The notes: generated by a model not told the origin, from the sequence alone. Numbered from the stretch's first letter, positions 8,389 through 17,854 are shown. The stretch: DNA of 64,000 nucleotides from Zwartia vadi (GCF_030410375.1 NZ_JAUHHE010000002.1:226618-290617), one strand, 5' to 3'. Numbers and translations: made by a program.

Positions 8389-9543
8389 ATGGAGTTTGAA
8401 CTAAATGAGGAACAAACAGCCTTTGCAAAACTAGCAAAAGATTTTGCCGCGGGAACTTTTGCACCTCATGCCGCGCGCTGGGATGAAGAAGAGATTTTTC
8501 CTCGTGAAGCGCTCAGAGAAGCTGGCAGACTAGGATTTTGCAGCGTGTACGCCTCGCCAGTTATTGGTGGTTTGGGATTGTCCAGACTGGACGCAAGTCT
8601 GATATTTGAAGAAATGGCTGCGATTGATCCTTCTACCACGGCCTTTCTCACTATTCATAATATGGCCACCTGGATGATCGGCCAATGGGGAAGCTCAACA
8701 ATTCGCGACCACTGGGGGCCATCACTTGCCACGGGCGAACACCTAGCTTCTTATTGCCTAACGGAGCCAGGTTCGGGGTCAGATGCCGCGTCTTTACGGA
8801 CCTCAGCCACCTTTACTGACGGTCACTATGTTCTAAATGGATCCAAAGCATTTATTTCTGGAGCAGGTGAAACGGATCTATTGATTGTGATGGCACGAAC
8901 CGCAGGTGCGGGTGCGGGTGGAATCTCTGCTTTTGCGATACCCGCTCATTCACCCGGTATTACTTACGGTCGAAAAGAGCGCAAGATGGGTTGGAATAGT
9001 CAAAGCACACGCGCAGTGACATTCGATCACGTCAAAGTGCCTGCTGATCATCTGCTCGGCCAAGAGGGGGAGGGTTTTAAAATCGCAATGCGCGGTCTCG
9101 ATGGTGGCCGGATCAACATTGCGAGTTGTTCTGTTGGCGCCGCCCAAGGTGCGATCGAGACATCAAGAAGTTATATGCAAAACCGCAAACAGTTTAATCA
9201 ACCCCTCACGAGTTTTCAGGCCTTGCAATTTAAATTCGCGGATATGGTGACCCATACTGTGGCTGCACGGCAAATGGTTCGACTCGCAGCTTGTAAACTT
9301 GATGCCGGAGCTGCCGATGCAACGACCTACTGCGCGATGGCCAAACGTTTTGCCACAGATATAGGATTTTCTGTCTGTCTGGATGCTCAACAATTGCTCG
9401 GTGGTTATGGTTATTTGCGTGACTATCCTCTTGAGAGATTGGTGCGAGATACGCGTGTCCACCAGATTCTGGAAGGCACGAATGAAATCATGCGTGTCAT
9501 CATTGCACGTCATTTTTTAGAGAAGGGCGGAGAGTTGAGATGA
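8389..9543 (+). CDS. Acyl-CoA dehydrogenase, probably isobutyryl-CoA dehydrogenase
   Basis: FAD-dependent acyl-CoA dehydrogenase of 384 residues that oxidises a short branched acyl-CoA and passes electrons to ETF. The family motifs are CLTEPGSGSDAASLRT (near 124-139), the substrate-loop region RKERKMGWNSQSTRAV, and QILEGTNEIMRVIIAR near the C-terminus, whose Glu is the catalytic base. The start has an excellent Shine-Dalgarno (AGGAGG, six bases before ATG). The next gene, 3-hydroxyisobutyryl-CoA hydrolase, overlaps its stop as ATGA, and mmsB follows, so isobutyryl-CoA from valine is the most likely substrate. The substrate is inferred from context. Confidence 0.92.
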   Translation: MEFELNEEQTAFAKLAKDFAAGTFAPHAARWDEEEIFPREALREAGRLGFCSVYASPVIGGLGLSRLDASLIFEEMAAIDPSTTAFLTIHNMATWMIGQWGSSTIRDHWGPSLATGEHLASYCLTEPGSGSDAASLRTSATFTDGHYVLNGSKAFISGAGETDLLIVMARTAGAGAGGISAFAIPAHSPGITYGRKERKMGWNSQSTRAVTFDHVKVPADHLLGQEGEGFKIAMRGLDGGRINIASCSVGAAQGAIETSRSYMQNRKQFNQPLTSFQALQFKFADMVTHTVAARQMVRLAACKLDAGAADATTYCAMAKRFATDIGFSVCLDAQQLLGGYGYLRDYPLERLVRDTRVHQILEGTNEIMRVIIARHFLEKGGELR

Positions 9544-10733
9544 TTGCTGGTTCGCAAGATTTAGTTATTTGTGAAGAGTTGAGTGGTAAAGACGGCGCAA
9601 AGATAGGTATCGCACAGCTCAATGCACCCAAAACTTTAAACGGTCTTTCACTCGAGATGACACGCATGCTGACCGCCAACATGAAAGCATGGGCTGACGA
9701 TCCGGCTTTGGCGGTGATTGTCTTAAAGGGCGCTGGAGAAAAAGCATTTTGCGCAGGTGGGGATCTTCACGCCCTCTACCACAGCATGAGGGAAAATGTT
9801 TCTGGTCAGCCTATGCAGAACGCGTACGCAGGGACATTTTTTGCCGAGGAGTACGCGTTGGATTACCTGATCCACACCTATCCAAAACCCATTTTGGTAT
9901 GGGGCGACGGGATTGTAATGGGCGGTGGAATGGGTCTCATGATGGGCGCGAGCCATCGCGTTGTGACTGAAACCACTCGCATGGCGATGCCTGAAATCTC
10001 GATTGGCCTGTTTCCCGATGTTGGCGGTACATGGCTGTTGAATCGACTTCCTGGAAATGCCGGCTTGTTCCTCGGCTTGACTGGCGCGCAAGTAGGTGCA
10101 AGCGATGCCTTATTCGCCGGCATGGCAGACTATCATGTTCAGCGTGATCGGTGGAATGATCTTCTGGTTCGCCTGTGTGCTCAGGAGTGGGAGCGCGTTG
10201 CACAATCGCCCACTCATCCGCTCTCTGATAAAGAGTCAGCAGAACTGGCTAACAATCACGATCGGTTGCATCTCCTCTTGACTAAACTTTCATCTGAGCC
10301 AGACAGCTCAGTACAACCTTTACAAGTTCATCTGCCCTTGATTCGGCAACTTTGCGGTGGCGAGGATCTGGATCGAATCGTTCGTAACATTCAGCAATTA
10401 ACCGATCATCCAGATCCCTGGCTTCAGCGCGCTGCTCAATCCTTAGCGCATGGCTCCCCGGGTTCTGTGCGTCTGACCTTTGCCTTATTAAGACACAATA
10501 AGCTGTTGTCTCTGGCGGAGGTTTATCGAGTCGAATGGTTCGCAGGACTCATGGCTGCCGCCCATGGAGATTTTGCAGAAGGTATTCGCGCTTTATTGAT
10601 TGATAAAGACAAGCAGCCCAAGTGGAATCCCGCCACGCTTTCTGAAGCCGATGAGAAGTGGGTGAAAAAGTTTTTGACTATGCCGTTTCCCGCTGACCAG
10701 CACCCACTTTTTCGCCTTGGAGAATCACAATGA
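9540..10733 (+). CDS. 3-hydroxyisobutyryl-CoA hydrolase (crotonase fold)
   Basis: 397-residue crotonase-superfamily protein. Length and motifs fit 3-hydroxyisobutyryl-CoA hydrolase rather than a 260-residue enoyl-CoA hydratase: AFCAGGDLHALYHSM (oxyanion-hole region, near 69), GGGMGLMMGASHRVVTE, and MPEISIGLFPDVGGTW with the catalytic glutamate near 154. It frees 3-hydroxyisobutyrate from its CoA ester, the step between the dehydrogenase before it and the 3-hydroxyisobutyrate dehydrogenase after it. Both junctions are ATGA overlaps. No separate hydratase for methacrylyl-CoA lies in this operon; the enoyl-CoA hydratase at 21305 or one elsewhere could serve. Confidence 0.9.
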   Translation: MIAGSQDLVICEELSGKDGAKIGIAQLNAPKTLNGLSLEMTRMLTANMKAWADDPALAVIVLKGAGEKAFCAGGDLHALYHSMRENVSGQPMQNAYAGTFFAEEYALDYLIHTYPKPILVWGDGIVMGGGMGLMMGASHRVVTETTRMAMPEISIGLFPDVGGTWLLNRLPGNAGLFLGLTGAQVGASDALFAGMADYHVQRDRWNDLLVRLCAQEWERVAQSPTHPLSDKESAELANNHDRLHLLLTKLSSEPDSSVQPLQVHLPLIRQLCGGEDLDRIVRNIQQLTDHPDPWLQRAAQSLAHGSPGSVRLTFALLRHNKLLSLAEVYRVEWFAGLMAAAHGDFAEGIRALLIDKDKQPKWNPATLSEADEKWVKKFLTMPFPADQHPLFRLGESQ

Positions 10734-11614
10734 GCAAGATTGCATTTATCGGACTCGGCAACATGGGCGCCCCCATGGCCGCAAATCTTTTGAAAGCCGG
10801 ACATATGCTCAAAGTATTTGATTTAATGGCGCATGCTGTGCAGTCTTTGGTTGACCAAGGCGCCGAGGGCGTCTCCTCAGCCACCAAGGCTGTCGAAGAT
10901 GCAGAGTTTGTCATCACGATGCTTCCGGCAAGCAAGCATGTCGAGGCACTCTATCTTGGTCACGATGGCTTGCTCAGACATTGTCCGAAAAGTGCCTTGA
11001 TTATTGATTGCAGCACGATTGCTGCTGAAAGTGCGCGCCGTGTAGCCAGCGCTGCTCAACAACGAGGACTAAGCATGTTGGATGCGCCTGTCTCTGGTGG
11101 AACAGGCGGAGCCATTGCGGGAACACTGACCTTTATTGTGGGGGGGGAAGCCGTTGATCTCGCCCGCGCCCGTCCAATACTTGAAAAAATGGGGAAAAAT
11201 ATTTTTCATGCGGGTGCAGCCGGTGCCGGTCAAGTTGCAAAGATTGCCAACAATATGCTTCTTGGGATTGCGATGGCAGGAACAGCCGAAGCGCTTGCCT
11301 TGGGTGTAGCCAATGGCTTGGATCCAAAGGTTCTGTCTGAAATTATTTCAAAGAGCTCAGGCTGCAATTGGTCTGTTGAAAAATATAACCCCTGGCCAGG
11401 GGTCATGGAAAATGTTCCCGCCTCTAAAAACTATTCAGGAGGATTTGGCGTTGATCTCATGCTCAAAGACTTGGGTCTCGCGTCTGAGGCGGCAATCAGC
11501 ACGGGTTCGGTGATCGCGCTTGGTGAGCTTGCAAGAAACCTCTTTGCCTTGCATAGTAGTCAAGGCAACGGCCAGCTTGATTTTTCGAGTATTGTGAATT
11601 TGATTAAGCGGTGA
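10730..11614 (+). CDS. mmsB: 3-hydroxyisobutyrate dehydrogenase
   Basis: NAD-dependent beta-hydroxyacid dehydrogenase of 294 residues, oxidising 3-hydroxyisobutyrate to methylmalonate semialdehyde. It has the N-terminal Rossmann motif IAFIGLGNMGAPMAANLLKAGH (broken here: GLGNMG near 6-11), the substrate-binding DAPVSGGTGGAIAGTL (near 118) and GAGQVAKIANNMLL with the catalytic lysine near 170. YSGGFGVDLMLKDLGLA is the typical C-terminal signature. It is the last gene of the operon, and no mmsA-type semialdehyde dehydrogenase follows. The stop converges on ygfZ with 16 bases between. Confidence 0.94.
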   Translation: MSKIAFIGLGNMGAPMAANLLKAGHMLKVFDLMAHAVQSLVDQGAEGVSSATKAVEDAEFVITMLPASKHVEALYLGHDGLLRHCPKSALIIDCSTIAAESARRVASAAQQRGLSMLDAPVSGGTGGAIAGTLTFIVGGEAVDLARARPILEKMGKNIFHAGAAGAGQVAKIANNMLLGIAMAGTAEALALGVANGLDPKVLSEIISKSSGCNWSVEKYNPWPGVMENVPASKNYSGGFGVDLMLKDLGLASEAAISTGSVIALGELARNLFALHSSQGNGQLDFSSIVNLIKR

Positions 11615-11630
11615 GCTGTTTAATCTGGGT

Positions 11631-12668
11631 TCAACGTATCGTGTAGGGTAGCGCAACTGTTTCTATCATGGCCCCATTTTCAGCAGCTGTACTAAGCTGC
11701 TGTCGATCTAATGCCTCAAATGTCGTTTCAAACAGAAGCCAGCTAAATACTTGCGTGCCACTTTTTTCGGTTGAGACGTTAATGAGCCTTCCGCAGGGTT
11801 CTCCAGATTGTGAGACATCGAAAATGTCCGCACCCGGGGTGAGTATTCCAGCAGATTCTGCGGACACTTTACCAAGCACCATGCGTTTTTTCAATGTGCC
11901 GCGATAATGACTACGCGCGACAATTTCCTGACCTGGGTAACACCCTTTGGTGAAACTCACCCCGCCAATCAACTCTAGGTTAAGGGTTTGGGGGATGAAG
12001 AGGTCTTGGGTCTTTGATTCGATCCAGGGGAGTCCGGTTTTGATGTCTTGGGTCTCCCAATCTGAGGGAAGACCAATGGTAAATGCATGGCTGAGCGCCT
12101 CGCAAGCGCAATGATGTTCTGAACTGGCCATCCACCACCAGCGACGCAACGGCTCGCCGGATGAAGCGTTCAGCCCAGAGGACGGTGCGGCGATCCATAT
12201 GCCAGTCGAGGCATGATTGGTTTCCCACTCATCTATTGGCAAAGGATGTCCCAGCACATTGCTCAGGCTCTGGACGTTTGTTTGGGAGGCCGCAACGCCA
12301 ACGACATGGCTTTCAATAGTCTTTAAAACCAGCTTTGAGCGCAAGACAAACATCGAGAGACGCTTGAGTACAGCAGAAAGAATGTCTTGACGCATCATGC
12401 CAATCACTAGAGGCACATCCTCGGAATTTGGGGCCTGTCCGAGAACCATCGTCGACAACAAACGACCTTGTGCGGTGCAATATCCAGCTAAACGAGACTG
12501 ACCGATTCCCGGTGAAACGATGTCATTAGTGAGTTGTCCCTGAAGAAAGGTCAACGCATCCTGCCCCCTGGCCTCAAACACTGCCAGCGTGTCCAACGGG
12601 TAGGCAGTCGCGATGCAGTGAGATGTATTGGCAATGTGGCTCGGGGAAGGTGTCAAAATCGGATGCAT
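11631..12668 (-). CDS. ygfZ: YgfZ/GcvT-like folate-binding protein
   Basis: Tetrahydrofolate-dependent protein that helps maintain some iron-sulfur enzymes. The diagnostic motif is KGCYPGQEIVARSHYRG near the C-terminal third, with the essential cysteine. The early motif ARGQDALTFLQGQLTND is the GcvT-like folate-binding entry. I prefer ATG at 12668, preceded by AAGAGG, giving 345 residues; the longest reading starts at 12722 and would leave no bases between it and mltG, whose ATG is at 12723 (the two starts would form CATATG). The gene is divergent from mltG, so 54 bases would hold both promoters. Confidence 0.9.
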   Translation of the reverse strand: MHPILTPSPSHIANTSHCIATAYPLDTLAVFEARGQDALTFLQGQLTNDIVSPGIGQSRLAGYCTAQGRLLSTMVLGQAPNSEDVPLVIGMMRQDILSAVLKRLSMFVLRSKLVLKTIESHVVGVAASQTNVQSLSNVLGHPLPIDEWETNHASTGIWIAAPSSGLNASSGEPLRRWWWMASSEHHCACEALSHAFTIGLPSDWETQDIKTGLPWIESKTQDLFIPQTLNLELIGGVSFTKGCYPGQEIVARSHYRGTLKKRMVLGKVSAESAGILTPGADIFDVSQSGEPCGRLINVSTEKSGTQVFSWLLFETTFEALDRQQLSTAAENGAMIETVALPYTIR

Positions 12669-12722
12669 GAGGCCTCTTAGCGCGATGAAATGCGATAACT
12701 TACATATTAAACTGTCGGACAT

Positions 12723-13733
12723 ATGAATGCTCTCAATAAACTATTCCTCTTTGTGGTCTTACCGGCACTGATTGCGATCGCCGCAGCGATCGGTGCAGTG
12801 TATTACTGGGTCAATCATCCGCTCACACTTCCAAGTCCAAAAGTCGATCTGTTGGTTCCCAAGGGAGCGACACCTGCCAGTATCGCTTCCCAAATCAATC
12901 AAGCTGGAATTGAGCTCAATTCAGCCGCCTTTGTTTTAATGGCAAAATTGACTGAACTTGACACCAAGCTCAAGGCCGGCGGCTACCAGCTCGTGACCGG
13001 GGACAGCCCTCTCAAAATCTTAAGGCGAATGGCACAAGGCGACGTGACCTCCAGGCAGATCACGCTTGTTGAAGGCTGGAATATGCGTCAAATTCGTGCT
13101 GCGCTTGCCCAGCATGGTGATCTGAAGAAAACGCTAGAAGATTTATCTGACGCCGATTTGGTTAAACAGATAGGCTTGCAACACCAGCATCCCGAAGGAT
13201 TATTTTTTCCGGATACGTATATTTTTCCAATCGGCACGACTGATCTGGATATCCTTGAGCGTGCCGCGCGCGCGCAGCAACAAATACTGGAGCGAGCCTG
13301 GGCCTCACGTCAAGAGAACTTACCGTTGACTTCACCCTATCAAGCACTGATTCTAGGGTCAATTGTTGAAAAGGAAACTGGAAAGGCATCGGATCGGGCA
13401 CGAATTGCCGGTGTATTTATCAACCGACTTAGACTCAACATGCCGCTACAAACTGATCCAACCGTCATTTACGGCATGGGAGAAGCTTATCAGGGAAAAA
13501 TTCGCAAAAAAGATTTGCAAACTGATCATGCATGGAACACGTACACGCGAGGTGGATTACCTGTCAGTCCGATTTCGAGTGTTGGCCAGGCATCGCTCAA
13601 TGCCGCGCTGAATCCTGAAAAGCATGACTACCTTTATTTTGTAGCCAAAGGGGACGGCACCAGTGCTTTTGCACGGACGCTACCCGAGCACAATAAAAAC
13701 GTCGCGCAATACATACTGGGGCGCAAGCCATGA
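12723..13733 (+). CDS. mltG: Endolytic murein transglycosylase MltG
   Basis: Inner-membrane lytic transglycosylase that cuts nascent glycan strands and so acts as a terminator of elongation. One N-terminal transmembrane helix (about residues 7-29) precedes a LysM-like region. The YceG domain carries [21 protein letters not shown] with the catalytic Glu near 218, and [22 protein letters not shown] (positions about 237-258). 336 residues is standard. Its stop overlaps the tmk start as ATGA, and tmk overlaps holB, so the set mltG-tmk-holB-tatD is translationally coupled, an order widely kept in proteobacteria. Confidence 0.95.
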   Translation: MNALNKLFLFVVLPALIAIAAAIGAVYYWVNHPLTLPSPKVDLLVPKGATPASIASQINQAGIELNSAAFVLMAKLTELDTKLKAGGYQLVTGDSPLKILRRMAQGDVTSRQITLVEGWNMRQIRAALAQHGDLKKTLEDLSDADLVKQIGLQHQHPEGLFFPDTYIFPIGTTDLDILERAARAQQQILERAWASRQENLPLTSPYQALILGSIVEKETGKASDRARIAGVFINRLRLNMPLQTDPTVIYGMGEAYQGKIRKKDLQTDHAWNTYTRGGLPVSPISSVGQASLNAALNPEKHDYLYFVAKGDGTSAFARTLPEHNKNVAQYILGRKP

Positions 13734-14368
13734 CGCATACAAGAAGAGGCTTGTTTTTGACGTTCGAAGGCGTTGATGGTGCAGGTAAAAGTACGCACGT
13801 TGAATGGACGGTCGAGCAGCTTAGGGCGCGCGGCCTTTCTGTCGTATCGACACGCGAACCTGGTGGGACCCCAATCGGAGAACGCTTGCGCGAACTTCTT
13901 TTGCATGAGCCAATGGGATTGGAGTGCGAGACGTTGCTGATGTTTGCCGCCCGAGCGCAACACATAAAAGAGGTAATCAAACCCGCCTTGGCTTCAGGTG
14001 CTTGGGTAGTCTGTGATCGCTTTACTGATGCGACCTTTGCTTATCAGGGTGGCGGAAGAGAATTGGGGACGGCGCGTATTGCTGCGCTCGAGCAGTGGCT
14101 GCACCCCGATTTGCAGCCCGACTGCACCTGGTTGTTCGATGTGCCTCTTGAAGTTGCACGCGAACGTCTGGATCGAACCCGAGACAAAGACCGCTTTGAA
14201 AAAGAAGCGAGCGCATTTTTCATACGAACGCGAAATGTTTATCTGTCGCGAGCGGCTCAACAGCCAGAAAGGTTTAGTGTGATGGATTCAACTGTCCCAA
14301 TCGAGGATATCAGGGTGTTACTGGCCCAACAAATTGATCTGCTTGTCGCTCGGAGCGCAGCCCTTTGA
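13730..14368 (+). CDS. tmk: Thymidylate kinase
   Basis: dTMP kinase of 212 residues, which phosphorylates dTMP to dTDP with ATP in the cytoplasm. The P-loop [12 protein letters not shown] lies near residues 12-23. [16 protein letters not shown] (near 93) is the DRY/DR-type substrate motif and [13 protein letters not shown] is the LID region. The start ATG overlaps the mltG stop and its own TGA shares one base with the holB ATG at 14368. Confidence 0.96.
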   Translation: MTHTRRGLFLTFEGVDGAGKSTHVEWTVEQLRARGLSVVSTREPGGTPIGERLRELLLHEPMGLECETLLMFAARAQHIKEVIKPALASGAWVVCDRFTDATFAYQGGGRELGTARIAALEQWLHPDLQPDCTWLFDVPLEVARERLDRTRDKDRFEKEASAFFIRTRNVYLSRAAQQPERFSVMDSTVPIEDIRVLLAQQIDLLVARSAAL

Positions 14369-15435
14369 TGCAACCACATTTTTTGCCATGGCATACGGAG
14401 CTCGCGCGGAAATGGCTCGGCGATAAGGATCGCTTCGCACACGCTTGGCTCATCCATGGTCTGGCTGGCATTGGTAAGCGCGAGTTCGCCTTTGCTGCAG
14501 CCGCCTCTTTGCTTTGTGAGACACCCATTCAAGGATTGGCCTGTGGTCATTGTCTGGCATGTGGGTGGGTTGCCCGCGGCAATCACCCTGATCTCAAGCG
14601 TATTCGTCCTGAAGCTGTCGCCGCAGAGGAGGGGATCGATCTTGGTGCAGAGGATGACTCAGGAATCAGCGACGAAAAGACGGCTGCTGAGACCGGATCT
14701 TCAACAAAACGTGCACCCTCGAAGGATATTCGGGTAGAGCAAATACGTGGGCTAGAGCCTTGGTTCAATCACGCCACCCATCGTGGCGGTTGGCGTGTTG
14801 CGCTGATCTATCCCGCCGAGGCCCTCACAACGATCTCAGGAAATACTTTACTTAAGGTGTTAGAGGAGCCTCCGCCTTCCACGATATTTTTACTTGTCGC
14901 CGATGGCCCGGATCGACTACTCCCGACGCTCCTGTCTCGATGCCGTAGGCTGCCTTTGGCCACACCGAGCGATGAGATTGCTCAACAGTGGCTGCAAAGC
15001 AAAGGTGTGCAACAGCCTTCGACATGGCTCGCCGCAGCGGGCGGTGCGCCACTTTTAGCCAAGCAACTTTCGGAGACGGAAAGCAGTGCCTGTCCTGAAT
15101 GGATAACGGAGTTTCTTGCAACTCTTGATTCAAAACATCATATAGATGTTGGCGCATTGGCCGATCGCCTCACGAAATTCAATGCAAATGTTTGGCTCGA
15201 TGCCTTACAACGGCTTTCGGTTGATTTGAATTTGTGCGCACACGGTCTGCCGTGTCGTTATTATCTAGCTCAGCAGTCAAGGCTCTCTCAAATTAGCCTA
15301 CATGGGGATGTTGTCCAGTTTTCTCAACTTGCATCATGGCTCAATGAACAAAAGCGTGTCGCGAGTCATCCGCTCAATGCAAAATTATTCGCTCAAGCCG
15401 TATTACAGCGACTGATAAATGTTTGTAAATTTTAA
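14368..15435 (+). CDS. holB: DNA polymerase III subunit delta'
   Basis: Clamp-loader subunit delta', an AAA+ protein that opens the sliding clamp together with delta and tau/gamma. The N-terminal IHGLAGIGKREFA is the degenerate P-loop usual for delta', and the zinc module is seen as four cysteines (in LLCETP and ACGHCLACGW) near residues 50-72. LKVLEEPPPSTIFLLVAD and LLSRCRRL are the conserved sensor-1 and arginine-finger (SRC) regions. ATG at 14368 overlaps the tmk stop by one base; a TTG directly before it is not needed. An acidic insert (near residues 90-115) after the zinc module is longer than in E. coli. Confidence 0.93.
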   Translation: MQPHFLPWHTELARKWLGDKDRFAHAWLIHGLAGIGKREFAFAAAASLLCETPIQGLACGHCLACGWVARGNHPDLKRIRPEAVAAEEGIDLGAEDDSGISDEKTAAETGSSTKRAPSKDIRVEQIRGLEPWFNHATHRGGWRVALIYPAEALTTISGNTLLKVLEEPPPSTIFLLVADGPDRLLPTLLSRCRRLPLATPSDEIAQQWLQSKGVQQPSTWLAAAGGAPLLAKQLSETESSACPEWITEFLATLDSKHHIDVGALADRLTKFNANVWLDALQRLSVDLNLCAHGLPCRYYLAQQSRLSQISLHGDVVQFSQLASWLNEQKRVASHPLNAKLFAQAVLQRLINVCKF

Positions 15436-15453
15436 GTATCCGGATATTAATAA

Positions 15454-16221
15454 ATGTTTGTTGATTCACATTGCCATGTAAATTTTCCTGAGCTCGCAGC
15501 GCAAATGCCAGATATTCTGACCCGTATGGAGCTGAACAGAGTGGGTCGTGCGCTCTGTGTGAGTGTGAATTTACCTGACTGGCCAGGCCTTATTGAACTA
15601 GTCGAGCAGCATGAGGCGCTCTACGCATCAGTAGGCGTACATCCGGATTATGAGGATACGATCGAGCCTACGGTCGAGGATCTGATCGAACGCAGTCGGC
15701 ACCCGAAGGTGATCGCTATAGGTGAAACGGGACTTGACTATTTTCGCCTGTCAGGTGATCTGACATGGCAGCGTGACCGCTTCAGACGCCATATTCAAGC
15801 TGCCCGGCAAACTAAGCTTCCATTGATTATCCATACTCGGTCATCGTCTGAGGACACGCTTGCCATCATGAGGGAGGAGGGAGCATGTGACGCGAGAGGG
15901 GTCATGCATTGTTTTACTGAGTCTTGGGAGGTTGCCCAGGCCTCAATGGACATGGGGTTTTATATTTCTTTTTCGGGTATTGTTACTTTTAAGAAGGCAC
16001 TTGAACTTCAGGATGTTGCCCGAAAGATGCCTTTGGATAGGATCTTGATTGAAACTGATTCGCCCTACTTAGCTCCGGTTCCGCATCGCGGTAAGCTTAA
16101 TGATCCTTCAAAAGTCATTCATGTGGCGGAAATGATTGCTTCTCTTCGCAACGTCCCTGTTAAAGAGATTGAAGAGGCATCAACTAGTAATTTTTTCAAT
16201 TTATTCAATAAGTTAAAGTAA
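15454..16221 (+). CDS. tatD: TatD-family metal-dependent deoxyribonuclease (YcfH-like)
   Basis: 255-residue TIM-barrel hydrolase of the TatD family. Metal ligands are seen in DSHCHVNF (near 4), GETGLDYF (near 91), IHTRSS, GVMHCFTE and ETDSPYLAP (near 204). The position right after holB is that of ycfH in many proteobacteria. TatD proteins show 3'-5' DNase activity and have been linked to DNA repair; the substrate here is not known. The gene ends in AT-rich sequence and no terminator was recognised. Confidence 0.94.
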   Translation: MFVDSHCHVNFPELAAQMPDILTRMELNRVGRALCVSVNLPDWPGLIELVEQHEALYASVGVHPDYEDTIEPTVEDLIERSRHPKVIAIGETGLDYFRLSGDLTWQRDRFRRHIQAARQTKLPLIIHTRSSSEDTLAIMREEGACDARGVMHCFTESWEVAQASMDMGFYISFSGIVTFKKALELQDVARKMPLDRILIETDSPYLAPVPHRGKLNDPSKVIHVAEMIASLRNVPVKEIEEASTSNFFNLFNKLK

Positions 16222-16349
16222 AAATTTAAATTAATTATTAAATGTTAATTATTAAAAGTAAATTATTTTTAAATTTAAATCTTATTCTTACAAAATTATC
16301 TAACTTATTGTTTTTAAATATTTTAATTATAAAATTTATCCGGATTGAT
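16222..16349. other. Very AT-rich spacer between tatD and the ankyrin gene
   Basis: 128 bases made almost only of A and T, with repeated TTAATTATTAAA-like units near 16231-16257 and no convincing stem-loop. It is open in the frame of the next gene, but the translation is a Leu/Ile/Asn/Lys run with no family character, so I treat it as non-coding. It should contain the promoter of the ankyrin gene and is a candidate site for AT-binding nucleoid proteins. Confidence 0.6.
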
Positions 16350-17036
16350 ATGCATAAACAAGCTCTTCGAACATTTTTACGACAATCCATCTTTGCCTTT
16401 GTTTTGCTGGGTGCGACCGTGTCAGGATTTTTACAAACAGCTCAGGCTGCTGATCCGAAGGATTTCTGGTTCTACATTATCAATGACCGTGACCAGCAGC
16501 TAAAAGAACTTTTGCGCAGAGGGATGGATCCCAACCAGAAAAGCCCAAATCAGCAAACACCTCTGACCATGGCCGCGAGAGAAAACTCTTGGCGCGCTTT
16601 TGATGTGTTGCTTGCGAGCCCCAAAATCGATGTGAATCTCGCAAACTCCTACAGGGAGACGCCCTTGATGTACACCGCACTTTTGGGTGATCTCCCACGT
16701 TCGCAAGCACTCTTATCGAAAGGTGCAAAGGTCAATCAATCGGGGTGGTCAGCGCTTCACTATGCCGCAATCAAGGGTCACACTCAAATTGTGCGTCTGC
16801 TGCTTTCAAATGGGGCTGCTGTCAATGAACCTTCGCCGGATGGCGATACGCCCCTCATTTTGGCTGTTCGTTCGGGTGATGTGGATACTGTACAAGCACT
16901 GATTCGGGCGGGGGCAGATCCTTTGCTTTCGAATTTCAAAGCTCAAAATGCAATCGAAACTGCTCGCTCAGAGGGTAAAGGCTCGCTTGCGACCGCACTT
17001 GAAAAAGTTGCTGCTGCAAAGAAAACTCAGCCCTGA
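16350..17036 (+). CDS. Exported ankyrin-repeat protein
   Basis: 228-residue protein with a signal peptide (hydrophobic stretch about residues 11-30, cleavage likely after TAQA) followed by four to five ankyrin repeats. Repeat signatures include NQQTPLTMAARENSWRAFDVL, with later copies at SGWSALHYAAIKGHTQIVRLL (both given at their start positions about 62 and 130) and GDTPLILAVRSGDVDTVQALI. Periplasmic ankyrin proteins of this type often mediate protein contacts, some near catalase genes; the partner here is unknown. ATG at 16350 is preferred over 16242 because the added residues would hide the signal peptide. The last 10 bases overlap the 3' end of the convergent DUF3298 gene. Confidence 0.85.
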   Translation: MHKQALRTFLRQSIFAFVLLGATVSGFLQTAQAADPKDFWFYIINDRDQQLKELLRRGMDPNQKSPNQQTPLTMAARENSWRAFDVLLASPKIDVNLANSYRETPLMYTALLGDLPRSQALLSKGAKVNQSGWSALHYAAIKGHTQIVRLLLSNGAAVNEPSPDGDTPLILAVRSGDVDTVQALIRAGADPLLSNFKAQNAIETARSEGKGSLATALEKVAAAKKTQP

Positions 17037-17854
17037 GCCTGAATTCTTTTTAAAAGTCCGATATTGACGATACCTTTCAGCTCGGAGAAGGGAACAAGGA
17101 TGGTTGGCATCCCGAGCGCATAGGGTCCCAGAACATAGTGACCAAAAGTAATTGCGATGCCGTCTTCCATCAGGGCGGCGTTATCAGAAAACTGAAAGGG
17201 CCACATTTTTAGATAATCTGCCCGATTGGATTGGGCAAACTCGTTTGATTCAAGCCATTTGTAATATTGCTTTTGAAGTGCCATCTCAAAAGCGTTCATT
17301 CGCCCAGGCAAAATTAAATCATTCAGTGTGATAATTCGGTCAAAACGAGGCAGCCAGTTGATGTACTGGGCACTTGACATGCCGTGAGCGCCTCCCGAGT
17401 ACAAATAGTTCTGTAACTCAATCACGACTACGGATGGTGTCGATCGTTTGACCTCGGCTGACAGCACAATTTCATATCTTGGTTCGGCAGTTTTCCAGAA
17501 GGCATTTGCGAGTTCAGAGAGACTCCGGATAGGCTGATTCTGACTGGCATCCACTTGCCCCATCGCAAGTAATGATCGCTCGAGAAACGCATTGAATCGT
17601 TCATTTCCTTCAAAACTCAGGCGTTTCAATGTGATGGAAGGACAGGTTTCCCCATGACAGTCAGGTTGAGTGCGCACAACATTGATGACACGGTAAGAGG
17701 GACCACCCGTGCTGGTTCCCACAGTGGCTTGTGGATCAATTGATTGAGGCGTATTGGTAGAAAGCGTAATGTCTTGGGCACGCTCAACTGGTGCACTGCA
17801 GCCAAACAAAAACACGAGCATCGCGATCACAGAAGAGCGAACAGAAATATTCAT
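17027..17854 (-). CDS. DUF3298/RsiV-like lipoprotein
   Basis: 275-residue predicted lipoprotein (lipobox LFGC, Cys19). The C-terminal half fits the DUF3298 family, which includes part of the RsiV anti-sigma factor: YLYSGGAHGMSSAQYINW (near 154), RIITLNDLI and the end motif VLGPYALGMPTILVPFSELKG (near 243). No sigma-factor gene is adjacent, so an anti-sigma role is not supported. It follows the glutathione peroxidase gene by 32 bases on the same strand. Its 3' end overlaps the ankyrin gene by 10 bases. Confidence 0.8.
   Translation of the reverse strand: MNISVRSSVIAMLVFLFGCSAPVERAQDITLSTNTPQSIDPQATVGTSTGGPSYRVINVVRTQPDCHGETCPSITLKRLSFEGNERFNAFLERSLLAMGQVDASQNQPIRSLSELANAFWKTAEPRYEIVLSAEVKRSTPSVVVIELQNYLYSGGAHGMSSAQYINWLPRFDRIITLNDLILPGRMNAFEMALQKQYYKWLESNEFAQSNRADYLKMWPFQFSDNAALMEDGIAITFGHYVLGPYALGMPTILVPFSELKGIVNIGLLKRIQAQG

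Noticed and set aside
17027..17854. Anti-sigma factor RsiV
   Set aside because: Only the DUF3298 part matches; there is no sigma-factor gene beside it and the protein is a lipoprotein without a cytoplasmic domain.
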